A stretch of 64,000 nucleotides of DNA, taken from positions 1,488,001 to 1,552,000 of the forward strand of contig NZ_LWID01000001.1 in assembly GCF_029783845.1 (NCBI RefSeq). The letters run 5' to 3'. The DNA comes from Volucribacter amazonae. GTDB taxonomy: Bacteria; Pseudomonadota; Gammaproteobacteria; Enterobacterales; Pasteurellaceae. Under the pieces are notes generated by a model, which saw only the letters and a list, made by a program, of their open reading frames with translations, was not told the origin of the DNA and did not search any database. Positions 46,571-57,227 of the stretch are shown here, piece by piece. Made by a program: the position numbers and the translations under genes. Numbering within the stretch: position 1 is the first letter of the stretch; each line of letters opens with the position of its first letter.

Positions 46571-46613
46571 AAAAACTGACCTCACTTTTTAAATAAAAGT
46601 GCGGTCAGTTTTT
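46571..46613. terminator. Convergent terminator between zorD and argA
   Basis: 18-base arms AAAACTGACCTCACTTTT and AAAAGTGCGGTCAGTTTT with a single mismatch. One arm keeps a perfect uptake word; the mismatch spoils the other. Serves zorD and argA. Confidence 0.85.
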
Positions 46614-47938
46614 CAATTATTTTCTTGTTCAAATAATGGCTTAATCAGGATTTTTGAACGCCGTTGGTGGTTGTAGTGTTGGCGTTTTTCCTCGGGGAGA
46701 TCGTTGAGGTTGGCGAGGCGGAAACCTCGTTCTTGAAACCAGTGGACGGTGCGGGTAGTGAGGACAAAGAGTTGTTCTATGCCCTGTTGTTTTGCTCGTT
46801 TTTGGATTGCCTCAAGGAGAATATCGCCTCGGGCAGAATTGCGGTAATCAGGGTGGACGGCGACACAGGCCATTTCTGCCATTTTTTCTTGTGGGTAAAG
46901 ATTTAAGGCGGCACAGGCGATAATTGTGCCATCACGTTCAATAATGCTGTAATGGCTAATTTCCATTTCTAATTGCTCACGCGAGCGTTTGACTAAAATG
47001 CCTTGTTGTTCTAATGGGTGGATAAGCTCAAGCATACCAGCAATATCTTGTGCGGTGGCAATGCGGACGGTTTCTGAACTTTCCATTGAAAGCTGAGTAC
47101 CAATCCCATCTCGTGAAAATAGCTCTTGCAATAATGAACCGTCTTCGGCATGGCTGAGTAAATGGCAACGTTTAACCCCTGCCCTACAAGCCTCAATGGC
47201 TGATTGGAGAAAGCGAGCTTGTGAGCTGTGATATTGTCCCTGTTGAATAAGCTGTTGTAAGTGTAATTCCGCTTGTTGTGGCAGTAGGTCAGCGATAACC
47301 TGTTGATTTTGATCTAAAATGCCTTGTTGTTCACAAAATCCGATCAATTTTTCGGCTTTAATTTTTATGGCGATTTGGGTGGCAATTTCTTCAAAGGGAA
47401 GATTAAAGGTTTCGCCTGTTACTGAGGGAGCTATTGGGCTAACCAACACAATGGCGTTTTGTGCCAGTTGCTGTTGGATACTTTCGCTGTTAATACGGCG
47501 TAATTTGCCTGTGAGCATATAATCTACGCCGTCATCAACGCCAATAGGTTGAGCAAGAATAAAATTACTGCTTACCACGTTAATTAATGGGGCATTATGT
47601 GGACGTAGGGATAAGCGTGCAGTAATGTCGTATTGTAAACTGCCTACCACTTGTTTGACTAAATTCAGGGTTTGGTGATCGGTAATGCGGATATTTTTAT
47701 GATAGAGGCAATCTATCCCCTGTTGCTCTAATTGTTGATTAATTTGATGTCTTGCACCAAAGACAATCACCAATTTGATCCCTAGGCTATGCAATAAGCT
47801 AATATCACTGATGATATTGATAAAATTGGGGCTAGCAATACTGTTACCGTCCAGCATTATCACAAAGGTTTTGCCACGATGAATATTCACATAAGGGGTA
47901 GATTGACGAAACCATTGTACCAATTCTGTACTACGCAT
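46613..47938 (-). CDS. argA: N-acetylglutamate synthase
   Basis: Makes N-acetylglutamate, the first step of arginine synthesis. 441 residues: an N-terminal amino-acid-kinase-like domain ([14 protein letters not shown], residues about 23-36) and a C-terminal GNAT acetyltransferase domain ([21 protein letters not shown], about 355-375; [16 protein letters not shown]). The two-domain form is that of classical ArgA. An ArgR-type operator lies 35 bp before the start. Confidence 0.95.
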   Translation of the reverse strand: MRSTELVQWFRQSTPYVNIHRGKTFVIMLDGNSIASPNFINIISDISLLHSLGIKLVIVFGARHQINQQLEQQGIDCLYHKNIRITDHQTLNLVKQVVGSLQYDITARLSLRPHNAPLINVVSSNFILAQPIGVDDGVDYMLTGKLRRINSESIQQQLAQNAIVLVSPIAPSVTGETFNLPFEEIATQIAIKIKAEKLIGFCEQQGILDQNQQVIADLLPQQAELHLQQLIQQGQYHSSQARFLQSAIEACRAGVKRCHLLSHAEDGSLLQELFSRDGIGTQLSMESSETVRIATAQDIAGMLELIHPLEQQGILVKRSREQLEMEISHYSIIERDGTIIACAALNLYPQEKMAEMACVAVHPDYRNSARGDILLEAIQKRAKQQGIEQLFVLTTRTVHWFQERGFRLANLNDLPEEKRQHYNHQRRSKILIKPLFEQENN

Positions 47939-47972
47939 AAGATCCTCTATCTTTATATTTATTCATTAAAAT

Positions 47973-47986
47973 TGAATTTATATTCA
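47973..47986. promoter_or_regulatory. ArgR box upstream of argA
   Basis: TGAATTTATATTCA fits the ARG-box pattern TGAAT-N4-ATTCA perfectly and is palindromic but for the centre. It sits 35 bp upstream of the argA start, where a repressor would block transcription. Confidence 0.75.
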
Positions 47987-48011
47987 TTTTAAGTGATTTG
48001 CAAGTAGAATT

Positions 48012-50918
48012 TTATTCATTAAACAGCTGTTGCCAAAGTTGTTGGATAAAATCACGTTGCCAGACGAACTGATCGGCACTGACAATAGAGGGTAAGCCCA
48101 ATAAATTCAGATGATGAATTTGGTTGCGTAAGCTGGTATAACATTCTTTCAGTTTTTCCGCACAATCAGGGATAATTACTTGGTATTGTGCCATAATGTC
48201 AAAAATACGCACATTATCCGACCATTGAGCTAAACTTGGGTTTTGTGGACTATGGGCTAGCACTAAATATTGAGCGATAAACTCAATATCGGTTATCCCT
48301 CCTTGATCTTTTTTCAGGTTAAATTGGCTTTGATCTTTACTGGCTAAATGCTGATACATTTTTTCTCGCATTTCTCGTACGTCTTGTTTAAGTTTGCTTT
48401 GATCTCTTGGCATTGCCAATACGGCGGTGCGAATTTGCTCAAAGCGTTGGCGTAATTCAGCATCGCCATAAACTGCTCGGCTACGCACAAGGGCTTGGTT
48501 TTCCCACGTCCAAGCCTCGTGGCGTTGATAATGTTCAAAGGCATTGATTGTACTAACTAATAATCCTGATTCGCCAGAGGGGCGTAATCGCATATCTACT
48601 TCGTAAAGCACGCCTGCACTGGTATTGATATTAAAAATGCTAATGATTTTTTTAGCCAGTCGTAAATAAAATTGGCTACTATCAATGGATTTTTTACCGC
48701 CAACGGTTTGTCCGTCAGCAGGAGCATTATAGAGAAAAACTAAATCCAGATCGGATTTGTAGCCCAATTCAATCCCGCCTAATTTGCCATAACCGATAAC
48801 CAAAAATTGACGTTGGTTATCCACTAAATGATCAGGAACACCATAGCGTTGGCTCAGCTGTTGCCAAGCGAGATTGACTACAGCTTCAATAATGGCTTCT
48901 GCTAAGAAAGTGAGATGATCGCTCACTTTCATCACAGGCAAAATGGCAAGAATATCTGCGCAGGCAACGTGAAATAATGCGGCATTTTTAAATTGACGTA
49001 GGGCATCAATAAATTGTTCTTCATCATCTTGCGGTAATCGTAATAAATATTGTTGTAACTCCGCAGGATATTGTTCAAATGTCGGCAAATTGAGTAAGGC
49101 TTTTTGATCCAATAATTCATCAAGTAAAATGGGGTGGCGTGCCACTTGTTCGGCAATCAGTTGGGATTTTGCACAAAGTTGTAATAAACGATGAAGTGCC
49201 GCAGGATTTTCTAATAATAATTCTAAATAGGTGGTGCGAGTAAGGGTTTTCTCAATAATGGTTAAGATACGAGGTAATAAAGTGCGGTAGTTTTTATGGC
49301 TAAATATTTGTTGTAACAATTTAGGCATAAGCTGATTAAGCACTTCTCTGCCACGATTACCCATGGGGCGGCGTTCGCTTTCTTGTTTGAATTGATGAAG
49401 TCGGTTAAGTAATGGTTGAATATCTTCATCTTGTTGAGGTTCATCAGCAGGCAATAACTGGATAAATTGTTGCGGATCAAGCTCTTCTTCAAACATATCT
49501 TGCCAAGGAGCAAGGTTATCAGGCACAGGTTGTTGCGGTTCGTTGCCAATTAATTGATCAAAAACCGACCGCACTTTTTGTTGATGCTGTTGTAATACTT
49601 GGTAAAAACTTTGCCAATCCGCAATAGGGTATTGTTGCTCAATAATGCCTTGTGGCTCATTGCCCTGTTTAAATTTGGCACAGGCTCGCACTAAACGCTG
49701 TTGATCCTGTGGATTGCTTGGTAAAGTTTGGGTTTGTTGGTCATTAATGGCTTGTAGCACATTTTCCACATGGCGTAAAAACAAATAGGCTTGTTGTAAT
49801 TGTTGGCTTTCTTCTTGAGAGAGTAAGCCCAGTTTACTTAATAGCGGTAGAATTGCCAAAATGCTTTGTTGTTGTAGGCTTACCTCTCGTCCACCACGAA
49901 TTAATTGAAACACTTGAGCAATAAACTCAATTTCTCGGATACCACCTGCCCCTAATTTAATATTATCGGTTAAGCCACGCCGTCTAATTTCTCGTTCAAT
50001 TTTGCTTTTCATATCGCGTAGTGCTTGAATGGCACTAAAATCAATGTAACGGCGATAAATAAAAGGACGCAATAACTGGCGTAATTGCGGTTGATAAGGG
50101 CAATTTGCATCTTCCCCCAGTATTCTGGCTTTAATCATTGCGTAACGCTCCCAATCTCGCCCTTGCTCTTGGTAATAGGTTTCCATCGCATTAAAACTAA
50201 GCACCAAAGCACCGCTATCGCCGAAAGGGCGTAACCGCATATCTGTGCGGTAAACAAAACCATCGGGTGTACGTTGGTCAAGGGCGTTAATTAAGCGTTG
50301 CCCTAATTTGGTAAAAAATTTCTGATTATCTATACTCCGTCTTGCCCCTTGTGTTTCTCCTGTTTCTGGATAAGTAAAAATCAGGTCAATATCGGAGGAA
50401 AAATTTAGCTCTTTGCCACCCAGTTTTCCCATACCAAGAATAAGTAGCGGTTGAGCAATGCCTTGTGCATTGGTGGGGGTGCCAAATTGTTGGCAAAGTT
50501 GCTGATATAGCCAATCACGACAAGCGATAATACAAGCCTCTGCCAATTCTGATAGGCGAATAAAAATTTGCTCAACGCTGGCAAGGTTAAGGCTTTGACA
50601 ATAGCTCAATTTTGCCAATTCACGATGACGAAATAGGCGTAATTGCTGATAAAGTTGGTTTTCGTCTGTTAGGTTGTCTAACTGGTTTTGCAAGCGAGTT
50701 AGATAATGTTGGCAATCGGCAAATTGGATAGGTTGTTGCAAAATTTGACGAAAAAAATCCCCTTGTTTTTGTAAACAGCTGTACAAGAAATCCGATTGCT
50801 TTATGGCATAAATTAACGCGTTTTCAGTTTGTGGTGTTAATGTAGCAAGGCAATCAGGCTCAAGCAGATGACGTTGTAATAATTGATAAAATTTTTCTTG
50901 TGCGGTGCTGTTTGGCAT
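48012..50918 (-). CDS. glnE: Bifunctional glutamine synthetase adenylyltransferase/deadenylylase
   Basis: Controls glutamine synthetase by attaching and removing AMP in response to PII. 968 residues with two nucleotidyltransferase halves: [20 protein letters not shown] near residue 150 and [20 protein letters not shown] near 690. Each has the DxD metal motif. The AGGAAA site favours ATG 50918; ATG 50924 is only one base from it. Two uptake words lie inside (near 49281 and 49570). Upstream neighbour is the HI_0552-family gene, 18 bp away. Confidence 0.95.
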   Translation of the reverse strand: MPNSTAQEKFYQLLQRHLLEPDCLATLTPQTENALIYAIKQSDFLYSCLQKQGDFFRQILQQPIQFADCQHYLTRLQNQLDNLTDENQLYQQLRLFRHRELAKLSYCQSLNLASVEQIFIRLSELAEACIIACRDWLYQQLCQQFGTPTNAQGIAQPLLILGMGKLGGKELNFSSDIDLIFTYPETGETQGARRSIDNQKFFTKLGQRLINALDQRTPDGFVYRTDMRLRPFGDSGALVLSFNAMETYYQEQGRDWERYAMIKARILGEDANCPYQPQLRQLLRPFIYRRYIDFSAIQALRDMKSKIEREIRRRGLTDNIKLGAGGIREIEFIAQVFQLIRGGREVSLQQQSILAILPLLSKLGLLSQEESQQLQQAYLFLRHVENVLQAINDQQTQTLPSNPQDQQRLVRACAKFKQGNEPQGIIEQQYPIADWQSFYQVLQQHQQKVRSVFDQLIGNEPQQPVPDNLAPWQDMFEEELDPQQFIQLLPADEPQQDEDIQPLLNRLHQFKQESERRPMGNRGREVLNQLMPKLLQQIFSHKNYRTLLPRILTIIEKTLTRTTYLELLLENPAALHRLLQLCAKSQLIAEQVARHPILLDELLDQKALLNLPTFEQYPAELQQYLLRLPQDDEEQFIDALRQFKNAALFHVACADILAILPVMKVSDHLTFLAEAIIEAVVNLAWQQLSQRYGVPDHLVDNQRQFLVIGYGKLGGIELGYKSDLDLVFLYNAPADGQTVGGKKSIDSSQFYLRLAKKIISIFNINTSAGVLYEVDMRLRPSGESGLLVSTINAFEHYQRHEAWTWENQALVRSRAVYGDAELRQRFEQIRTAVLAMPRDQSKLKQDVREMREKMYQHLASKDQSQFNLKKDQGGITDIEFIAQYLVLAHSPQNPSLAQWSDNVRIFDIMAQYQVIIPDCAEKLKECYTSLRNQIHHLNLLGLPSIVSADQFVWQRDFIQQLWQQLFNE

Positions 50919-50936
50919 AATCATTTCCTGTTAGGG

Positions 50937-51563
50937 TTAAAGAGGGGATTGATGACATTTTTCATATAAGGGCAATAATTGCCGAATAGTTTGGCAAATA
51001 AATTGCTGGCTATCAATATGATCTAATTGGGCTTTTTCACAATTTTTGCCGATACAATAAAAATCCTGTGCTTGCTCTAGGGGTAATTGTTGTGGCGAAA
51101 GGCTACTGACCAGCGGAAAATCATTATATTCACTGTCATCGCCTCGCCAAATTTCAAAGTCGCCATATTGTTGATAATCCAGTTGTTCAAGCCATTGATT
51201 ATATTGCTCAAGGGTAAATTGTGAACGATTAGCCCGATAGCTATGCCAATCTAGGCAAACTTGCAAACGGCGGCGATTAAGGATAACTGATAAAATGGTG
51301 GCAGAATGTTGATAATATTCATATTTAAAAAACGCAAAAAAATGCGACCGCACTTGCCAGCCATTTGTCCAGCTTTCAATATGTGGCTTAGCAAAAGGCG
51401 TGCCTAATTGTGCGGAAACCTGCTGAATAAGGGCTTTCCATTGTTGCCAAGCCTGTTGATATTCCTGCTTGAGAGATTGTAGCCGTTGGGGTTGGAATTT
51501 TTTGATTTGGGCAAATTGGAAGAAAGGTTGATTAAAGAGTTCACAAGATTGTGCGGATAACAT
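50937..51563 (-). CDS. HI_0552-family protein of unknown function
   Basis: 208 residues, soluble, rich in Gln, aromatic residues and Trp. The segment SWTNGWQVRSHFFAFFKYEYY followed by RRRLQVCLDWHSYRANRSQF marks the HI_0552 family, known mainly from Pasteurellaceae and streptococci. Its place after apaH is the same as I recall in H. influenzae. No catalytic motif is obvious. A uptake word near 51349 lies inside. Confidence 0.75.
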   Translation of the reverse strand: MLSAQSCELFNQPFFQFAQIKKFQPQRLQSLKQEYQQAWQQWKALIQQVSAQLGTPFAKPHIESWTNGWQVRSHFFAFFKYEYYQHSATILSVILNRRRLQVCLDWHSYRANRSQFTLEQYNQWLEQLDYQQYGDFEIWRGDDSEYNDFPLVSSLSPQQLPLEQAQDFYCIGKNCEKAQLDHIDSQQFICQTIRQLLPLYEKCHQSPL

Positions 51564-51581
51564 TACTTCCTCCTTGCGAGT

Positions 51582-52406
51582 TTAATGGCGATAATCTTTT
51601 AACGCAGGTTGCACAAAATATTGTTTATCTTCCCAACGTAGCAGGGTCATTTTATTATTCCAGACACAGCCTGTATCTAAGGCATAAATATGGCTTGGGG
51701 TTGCCACTTCCGCTAAACTTGCCCAATGCCCAAAAATAAGGTTGGTTTGTTGATATAAAGGATTGGCGAGCTTAAACCAAGGTTGCAATGGCGCTGGGGC
51801 TTGTTGGGGCGGTAATTTACAGGCAAAATCAAGGCGACCGTCAGGATAACAAAAACGCATACGGGTAAAGACATTAATAATATAACGTAAGCGTTCAATG
51901 CCCGTTAATTGTGGCGACCAATAATCAGGCTGATTATCGTACATTTGGGCAATAAGCTGTTGGTAATCGCCTTGTTGTAGTACTTGTTCCACTTCCTTGG
52001 CACAGGCTTTGGCTGTGGTTAAATCCCATTGTGGACTAATGCCAGCGTGACTAAGCACAAAATCTTGTTGTGGATTATGGATTAATAGGGGTTGCTGACG
52101 TAACCAATCTATTAATTCCGCAAAATCAGGGGCAGCGAAAATCGCTTCAACCCGATCTTTAGTTTTGATTTTTTTAATGCCTAGTGCAGTGGCAATAAGG
52201 TGTAAATCGTGATTGCCTAATACCGTTTGAGCTGCTTTGCCAAGGGATTTTACCAAGCGTAAACATTGCAAGGATTTATCGCCTCGTGCCACCAAATCGC
52301 CCACTAAATAGAGTTTATCTTGGCTAGGATCAAACTTGACCTTTTCTAATAAGCATTGTAATTCATCATAACAGCCTTGTAGATCGCCAACAAAATAGGT
52401 TGCCAT
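51582..52406 (-). CDS. apaH: Bis(5'-nucleosyl)-tetraphosphatase, symmetrical
   Basis: Cleaves Ap4A to two ADP, keeping alarmone levels and removing Np4 caps from RNA. 274 residues; metallophosphatase motifs [10 protein letters not shown] (residues 7-16), [11 protein letters not shown] (about 36), [10 protein letters not shown] (about 63) and [10 protein letters not shown] (about 120). Its ATG overlaps the rsmA stop by one base, the conserved rsmA-apaH arrangement. Confidence 0.96.
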   Translation of the reverse strand: MATYFVGDLQGCYDELQCLLEKVKFDPSQDKLYLVGDLVARGDKSLQCLRLVKSLGKAAQTVLGNHDLHLIATALGIKKIKTKDRVEAIFAAPDFAELIDWLRQQPLLIHNPQQDFVLSHAGISPQWDLTTAKACAKEVEQVLQQGDYQQLIAQMYDNQPDYWSPQLTGIERLRYIINVFTRMRFCYPDGRLDFACKLPPQQAPAPLQPWFKLANPLYQQTNLIFGHWASLAEVATPSHIYALDTGCVWNNKMTLLRWEDKQYFVQPALKDYRH

Positions 52407-53260
52407 TAGTCCTCCAAAGCCCCTTGAGTTGGTTCGGCAGGGGGATTATCTGCCAACCAATTAGCTAATTTTGCATAATCCGCAATGCTTAAATTTTCCG
52501 CTCGTGCATTTAAATCTATACCAAGTGCGGTCAAATTTTCCGCCGAAAATAAATGGGATAAGGCGTTGCGTAAGGTTTTACGCCGTTGATTAAAGGCTTG
52601 GCTACATACTCGGTTTAACCACGCAATATCTTTTACAGGGTAAGGTAATTGTTGGTGTGGCACTAAACGCACCACCGCAGAATCCACTTTCGGTGCAGGC
52701 TTAAAGGCAGAAGGCGGCACTTCTAATACTGGCATTACTTGACAATAATATTGTGCCATAATGGTTAAGCGTCCGTATGCCTTGCTATTAGGACTCGCAC
52801 ATAAGCGTTTTACCACCTCTTTTTGCAACATAAAATGCATATCTTGGATAAGATGATGATATTGAAAAAGATGAAACATTAAGGGCGTAGAAATGTTATA
52901 AGGTAAATTACCAAATACCCGAATTTTTTGTTGCTTACTGGCAAGTTGCTGTTGTTCAAACAGTTGGGCAAAATCAAATTGCATCGCATCAGCTTCAATA
53001 ACCTGCAATTTTTGCTGTAAAAACGGATGATGACGTAAACGCTTGGCTAAATCTCGGTCTAATTCAATGACCGTAAGTTGATCCACCTGCTCTGCCACAG
53101 GTTCAGTTAATGCCCCTAAACCCGGACCAATCTCAAGTAAAAACTGATCAGGTTGTGGATAAATCGCCGCCACAATACTTTGGATAATGTGCTGGTCATG
53201 TAAAAAATTCTGCCCAAAACGTTTACGGGCGGTATGACCTAAATGGGTTTTTGTATTCAT
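52406..53260 (-). CDS. rsmA: 16S rRNA dimethyladenosine transferase
   Basis: KsgA; dimethylates two adenines (1518 and 1519) at the 3' end of 16S rRNA late in 30S assembly. 284 residues; [11 protein letters not shown] near the start, AdoMet loop [13 protein letters not shown] (about 43) and catalytic NLPYNIST (about 119). The C-terminal [14 protein letters not shown] helix is typical. A uptake word sits near 52523. Overlaps apaH by one base. Confidence 0.96.
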   Translation of the reverse strand: MNTKTHLGHTARKRFGQNFLHDQHIIQSIVAAIYPQPDQFLLEIGPGLGALTEPVAEQVDQLTVIELDRDLAKRLRHHPFLQQKLQVIEADAMQFDFAQLFEQQQLASKQQKIRVFGNLPYNISTPLMFHLFQYHHLIQDMHFMLQKEVVKRLCASPNSKAYGRLTIMAQYYCQVMPVLEVPPSAFKPAPKVDSAVVRLVPHQQLPYPVKDIAWLNRVCSQAFNQRRKTLRNALSHLFSAENLTALGIDLNARAENLSIADYAKLANWLADNPPAEPTQGALED

Positions 53261-53343
53261 AATATGACAATTTTGTATTCATTGATCTTGGCTGAATTAT
53301 AAAACAAAAGTCTAGCGGCTGACAAACGTTGGGGGAGGGGAAA

Positions 53344-53449
53344 TATAGTCGTTTCAATTTAAAATGAGACAAGGCGGTACGCCGAAGACAGTACAAGTAG
53401 TACGGCGAGGCGTACCAACGCTGTATCATTTTAAAGTGGGACGACTATA
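53344..53449 (-). repeat. Correia-like palindromic repeat, copy J (best full-length copy)
   Basis: 106 bp, TATAGTCGTTTCAATTTAAA at one end and the inverted AGTGGGACGACTATA at the other. The core holds GACAAGGCG, GCCGAAGACAG and GACAGTACAAGTAGTACGG (53387-53405), then CGAGGCGTACCAACGCTGTA. From memory, the same order of words occurs in Neisseria Correia elements. It lies between rsmA and the surA terminator. Confidence 0.92.
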
Positions 53450-53452
53450 AAA

Positions 53453-53471
53453 ATCCCAGCTAAGCTGGGAT
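53453..53471 (-). terminator. Terminator after surA
   Basis: Arms ATCCCAGCT and AGCTGGGAT around a single base, with A/T tracts (AAAAATCC... on one side), 8 bp from the surA stop. Confidence 0.75.
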
Positions 53472-53478
53472 CTCTTGA

Positions 53479-54426
53479 TTAATCATTAATATATTTTATA
53501 TCCGCCCCTCGGCGTAAGCCTTTAACCCAATTTTGTGCTTCTTCTTGTAATTGAGCATTTACTAATTGTTCATAGGCTTTTTGGCGATAAGCACTTTCGG
53601 TTACATCGCTTTGGCGTTTGCCTGTAACCTCTAAAATATGCCAACCAAATTCTGTTTTAAAGGGCTGAGAAATTGTTCCCTGTTTGGTATTGAGAATGGC
53701 TTGTTGGAAAGCTGGGACATACATATCAGGTAAGGCATAACCAAGGCTTCCGCCATTTGCACCAGAAAGGTAGTCTTTAGAATAATCTTTGGCGGCTTGA
53801 GCAAAGGTTATTTTATTTGCCAAAATATCAGCACGAATTTGGTTTAATTGTGCTTTCGCTTGATTATCATTAAGTAATGGATTTAATTTCAATAGAATAT
53901 GGCGTACTTCATATTCAGGGGCGGTAACTTCTTTGAGTTTACCTTCCTGTTTGGCTTGGCTTAGCATTTTATCCGCAAGGTTTTCCACTTGCTCTCTGGT
54001 TACATCAAGATGACGCCCAAAATTTTGCTGGCGTACTGCGTCCATTAATAATTGGTTAGCAATTTGACGGCGGTAACTATTGATATCAATACCTTGGTAT
54101 TCCACTGCATCAAGGAATTGTCCATAGGTTAAGCCATTTTGTGCCGCAATATTTTCAATCACTGCATCAATATGAGCATTGGTAATTTGTACCCCAGAAT
54201 CTTGAATGGCTTTTTGTACGAGAATATCGTCAATCACTGAATTTAATGCCACTTGACGGTTTGCCTCAGTATTGGCTTTTTTGCCTAAAGCACGTTTAAC
54301 TTGGCTTTCTAACACAGGGATACCATCAACCGTAGCCACCACTCGTTCTTGAGCATAGGCTGAGGTAGAAATCATAAATAAGCTGGCTAAAGCGAATAAA
54401 ATAGAGTTAAAAAAAGGCTTTTTCAT
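53479..54426 (-). CDS. surA: Periplasmic peptidyl-prolyl isomerase SurA, short form
   Basis: Outer-membrane-protein chaperone. 315 residues with a signal peptide (about 1-25, cleaved after SAYA), an N-terminal SurA chaperone domain (VATVDGIPVLESQVKRALG) and only one parvulin domain (about 170-280: VRHILLK, FAQAAKDYSKDYLSGANGGSLGY, FGWHILEV). E. coli SurA has two parvulin domains in about 430 residues; one is usual in Haemophilus. Family norm there fits. Confidence 0.9.
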   Translation of the reverse strand: MKKPFFNSILFALASLFMISTSAYAQERVVATVDGIPVLESQVKRALGKKANTEANRQVALNSVIDDILVQKAIQDSGVQITNAHIDAVIENIAAQNGLTYGQFLDAVEYQGIDINSYRRQIANQLLMDAVRQQNFGRHLDVTREQVENLADKMLSQAKQEGKLKEVTAPEYEVRHILLKLNPLLNDNQAKAQLNQIRADILANKITFAQAAKDYSKDYLSGANGGSLGYALPDMYVPAFQQAILNTKQGTISQPFKTEFGWHILEVTGKRQSDVTESAYRQKAYEQLVNAQLQEEAQNWVKGLRRGADIKYIND

Positions 54427-54496
54427 TGTGTTATTCCATTCCTTTCATTATGAGAATTAGACGTTATTTAGAGCATTGATTTATTAAAAGGTTCCC

Positions 54497-55036
54497 TTAT
54501 TTTGTGATTAAGGCAACTTCGTTGCAACCGTCAAATTTTGCGGTGCGTACCTGCACTTTTTCATTGCGACTTGTTGGCACATTTTTCCCCACATAATCGG
54601 CACGAATGGGGAGTTCTCGATGACCTCGATCCACAAAAATGACCAATTCCACTTTCGCAGCTCGCCCAAAATCTACGAGGGCATCTAATGCCGCCCGAAT
54701 GGTTCTGCCAGTAAATAACACGTCATCAACTAAGATAACGATTTTGTTTTGAATATTGAGATAATCAGATGCGCCATGATAAACAGGAGATTGGCTAGCA
54801 GGTTCAGCATATTCAAGATCATCACGATAAAAGGTAATATCCAAATCCATTGAAGGAAGTTCCTGTTGAGTGAGATCAAAAATTTTGCGTTTAATAAATT
54901 GGGCAATTTCTGCACCACGGCGTTTAATTCCCACGATAATAATATTATCTAGGTTTTGATGCTTCTCAATGATTTCATGGGAAATGCGTGAAATTGTGCG
55001 TTGAAACTGATTTTCATCAATGATGATTTTATCCAT
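54497..55036 (-). CDS. pyrR: Pyrimidine operon regulator / uracil phosphoribosyltransferase PyrR
   Basis: Converts uracil to UMP and, in Gram-positives, binds pyr leader RNA. 179 residues with the PRPP loop VILVDDVLFTGRTIRAAL near residue 99 and IKRRGAEIAQFI near 38. RNA-binding use in this organism is unproven. A single-gene unit between surA and purN by spacing (95 bp to purN). Confidence 0.92.
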   Translation of the reverse strand: MDKIIIDENQFQRTISRISHEIIEKHQNLDNIIIVGIKRRGAEIAQFIKRKIFDLTQQELPSMDLDITFYRDDLEYAEPASQSPVYHGASDYLNIQNKIVILVDDVLFTGRTIRAALDALVDFGRAAKVELVIFVDRGHRELPIRADYVGKNVPTSRNEKVQVRTAKFDGCNEVALITK

Positions 55037-55130
55037 TCTTTCATCTCTGTAAGCTAAAATGCAGTCAGAATAGCATAAATCAAGGTAAAACGGTATAGTT
55101 GCTATTCTGACCTAAGTTGTTTTGTTGAGG

Positions 55131-55769
55131 TTATTCAGGGGCATAGCCTTGTGCTGGCAAAGGTTTGCCGTCTAAATAGGCTTGGTTATCTTGTAATACT
55201 AAGCGACCTCGCACAAACCAATCAATTACTAAGGGATAAATGGCGAATTCCTGTTGTTTGACCCGTTGTTCTACATCTTGTACATTATCCTCGGCAAAAA
55301 TTGGCACTTTCGCCTGTAACACGATTGCCCCACCATCAACCTCTTCATTAACAAAATGAACGGTAGTGCCGTGTTCTGTTTCGCCTGCCTCAATGGCTCG
55401 TTGATAAGTATCCAAGCCCGGGTATTTAGGCAATAACGAGGGGTGAATATTCAAGATTTTACCGGCAAAGCGTTGGGTAAATTGTGGAGTAAGAATTTTC
55501 ATATAACCCGCAAGCACGATTAAATCCGCTTGTTGTTGTTCAATATAATCGGCAATCGCCATATCCATAGCGAGATTATCGTTAAAGTGTTTGCGTAAAA
55601 AAACTTGGGTAGGGATATTGGCTTGACTGGCACGCTGTAACCCAAATGCCGTTGCTTTATTACTGATCACCGATACAATTTGCCCAGCAATTTTTTGTTC
55701 GGCACAAGCATCAATAATGGCTTGTAAATTTGTGCCTTGTCCTGAAATTAATACAACAATTTTTTTCAT
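55131..55769 (-). CDS. purN: Phosphoribosylglycinamide formyltransferase
   Basis: Third step of purine synthesis: transfers formyl from 10-formyl-THF to GAR. 212 residues; LISGQGTNLQAI at the start, IHPSLLPKYPGLDTYQRAIE (catalytic Asn-His region near 107) and the GTTVHFVNEEVDGGAIVLQ block (Asp near 145). It follows the dGTPase gene by six bases, so purM, the dGTPase gene and purN form one operon. Confidence 0.95.
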   Translation of the reverse strand: MKKIVVLISGQGTNLQAIIDACAEQKIAGQIVSVISNKATAFGLQRASQANIPTQVFLRKHFNDNLAMDMAIADYIEQQQADLIVLAGYMKILTPQFTQRFAGKILNIHPSLLPKYPGLDTYQRAIEAGETEHGTTVHFVNEEVDGGAIVLQAKVPIFAEDNVQDVEQRVKQQEFAIYPLVIDWFVRGRLVLQDNQAYLDGKPLPAQGYAPE

Positions 55770-55775
55770 AGTTAT

Positions 55776-57203
55776 TTAAATATGATAGCCCGATAAAGTG
55801 GTATAAAGATCATGTGCGTAGCTGTCGGTCATACCGGAAATAAAATCGGTAACCATCAGCAAGCGAAGATATAATAAATAATGTGAATTATCTTGATGAT
55901 CAGCGGCAAAACGGCGATAAATCTGTTTATGGCTTTCGGAAATTAATGCCACTAATTTTTTATCTAATTTATTATGAATATTATTTAAATCAGAATAAGG
56001 TAATACGGCTGCAACAAATTTATTCAGTAGAAAGGTGAGTACGCTATGCCCTGAAATTTCTAGTTTCAGAATATGTTTATTAGAGAAAATATAATCTAAG
56101 GCAAATTGTCTGAGGAACTTGTGCAAAGTTTCCGCCCAACTGCCTTTAAATAAATCCGCATTATAATTGCCCTGCATAATGGCGGAATAATGATGATTAA
56201 AGGAAAAAGAGGCAGCATAAATCAGTTTTTTCCGAATATCAAAGAAACATTGATTAATCAATTCCTCTTGGTTACTGTCTTCTTGATTTTTAGTTTGTTG
56301 CTTATGTACCTCATTTAAATATTTATTTTTATCATTATTTTTTTGATCTTTTAAATTTTCCCATTGCTGATTAAATTCTGTTAATTTTTGTTTAAAAAAA
56401 TCAAAGCTAAATAATTCTTTTTTAAGAGCATCTTCAATATCGGCGGTTAAATAAGCAATATCATCAGCTGCCTCTAAAATAAAGGTAAGAGGGTGTCTTG
56501 CTTTTTCTACCCCTGTAAGTGCGGTTACTTCTGCAAAAATTTTTTGTTCCGCTTGGAAATAGCCCATTTTTTTCTCTACCAACTTGGCATTTTGTTTATC
56601 ATAAGTCTCGGTAGAAGAACGGGTATATTTAATCATGGTATTAATGGTAGCCGCTGTTAAGTGCATACCCGGATCGCCAGAAAAATTATGTAATTTGGTT
56701 ACAATCCGTAAGGCTTGAGCATTGCCGTCAAACTGAATAAAGTCCGATAAATAATGGGCGAGAAAATACTCTATATTAATATTTTCTAGCATTTTTTGTT
56801 GTAACATTGGGGCTAAATTGGTCGCAAACCAATGGCGAATAATATCTTCGCCAAAATGCCCAAAAGGGGGGTTGCCAATATCATGCAACAAACTGGCACA
56901 TTCTAGGATACGACAAATGTCCTCTTTCCTTTCATTTAAGGTAGGAGCGTCCTCCCCTTTGTGATATTGTATGATATTACTGGCTAGCTCTCGTGCTAAC
57001 ATTGCCACTTCAATGGAATGGGTTAGCCGAGTATGCACAAAATCATGACGTTCAAGGGGAAATACTTGGGTTTTATCTTGTAAACGGCGAAAGGCAGGGC
57101 TAGTAACAATTCGCTTATAATCGCTGTCAAAGGCAAACTCTTTGCTACCACGATTTTCGCCACCGATACGTTGTGAATGTAATAATTGTTGCCAATCAAA
57201 CAT
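55776..57203 (-). CDS. dGTP triphosphohydrolase (dGTPase), HD family
   Basis: Hydrolyses dGTP (and possibly other dNTPs) to nucleoside and triphosphate. 475 residues; the HD motif set is RLTHSIEVAMLARE (His near 60), ASLLHDIGNPPFGHFGED (HD near 103) and EAADDIAYLTADIEDAL (Asp near 240). Probable dgt-type enzyme by length. It is placed between purM and purN, a link between purine synthesis and dGTP removal. It begins 24 bp after the purM stop. Substrate range not known. Confidence 0.9.
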   Translation of the reverse strand: MFDWQQLLHSQRIGGENRGSKEFAFDSDYKRIVTSPAFRRLQDKTQVFPLERHDFVHTRLTHSIEVAMLARELASNIIQYHKGEDAPTLNERKEDICRILECASLLHDIGNPPFGHFGEDIIRHWFATNLAPMLQQKMLENINIEYFLAHYLSDFIQFDGNAQALRIVTKLHNFSGDPGMHLTAATINTMIKYTRSSTETYDKQNAKLVEKKMGYFQAEQKIFAEVTALTGVEKARHPLTFILEAADDIAYLTADIEDALKKELFSFDFFKQKLTEFNQQWENLKDQKNNDKNKYLNEVHKQQTKNQEDSNQEELINQCFFDIRKKLIYAASFSFNHHYSAIMQGNYNADLFKGSWAETLHKFLRQFALDYIFSNKHILKLEISGHSVLTFLLNKFVAAVLPYSDLNNIHNKLDKKLVALISESHKQIYRRFAADHQDNSHYLLYLRLLMVTDFISGMTDSYAHDLYTTLSGYHI

Positions 57204-57227
57204 GGTTTTCCCCTTGTTGATATGCGG

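Noticed and set aside
38483..46613. Paired AAGTGCGGT hairpins as a novel repeat system
   Set aside because: These are the known uptake words used as terminator arms in Haemophilus-type genomes.
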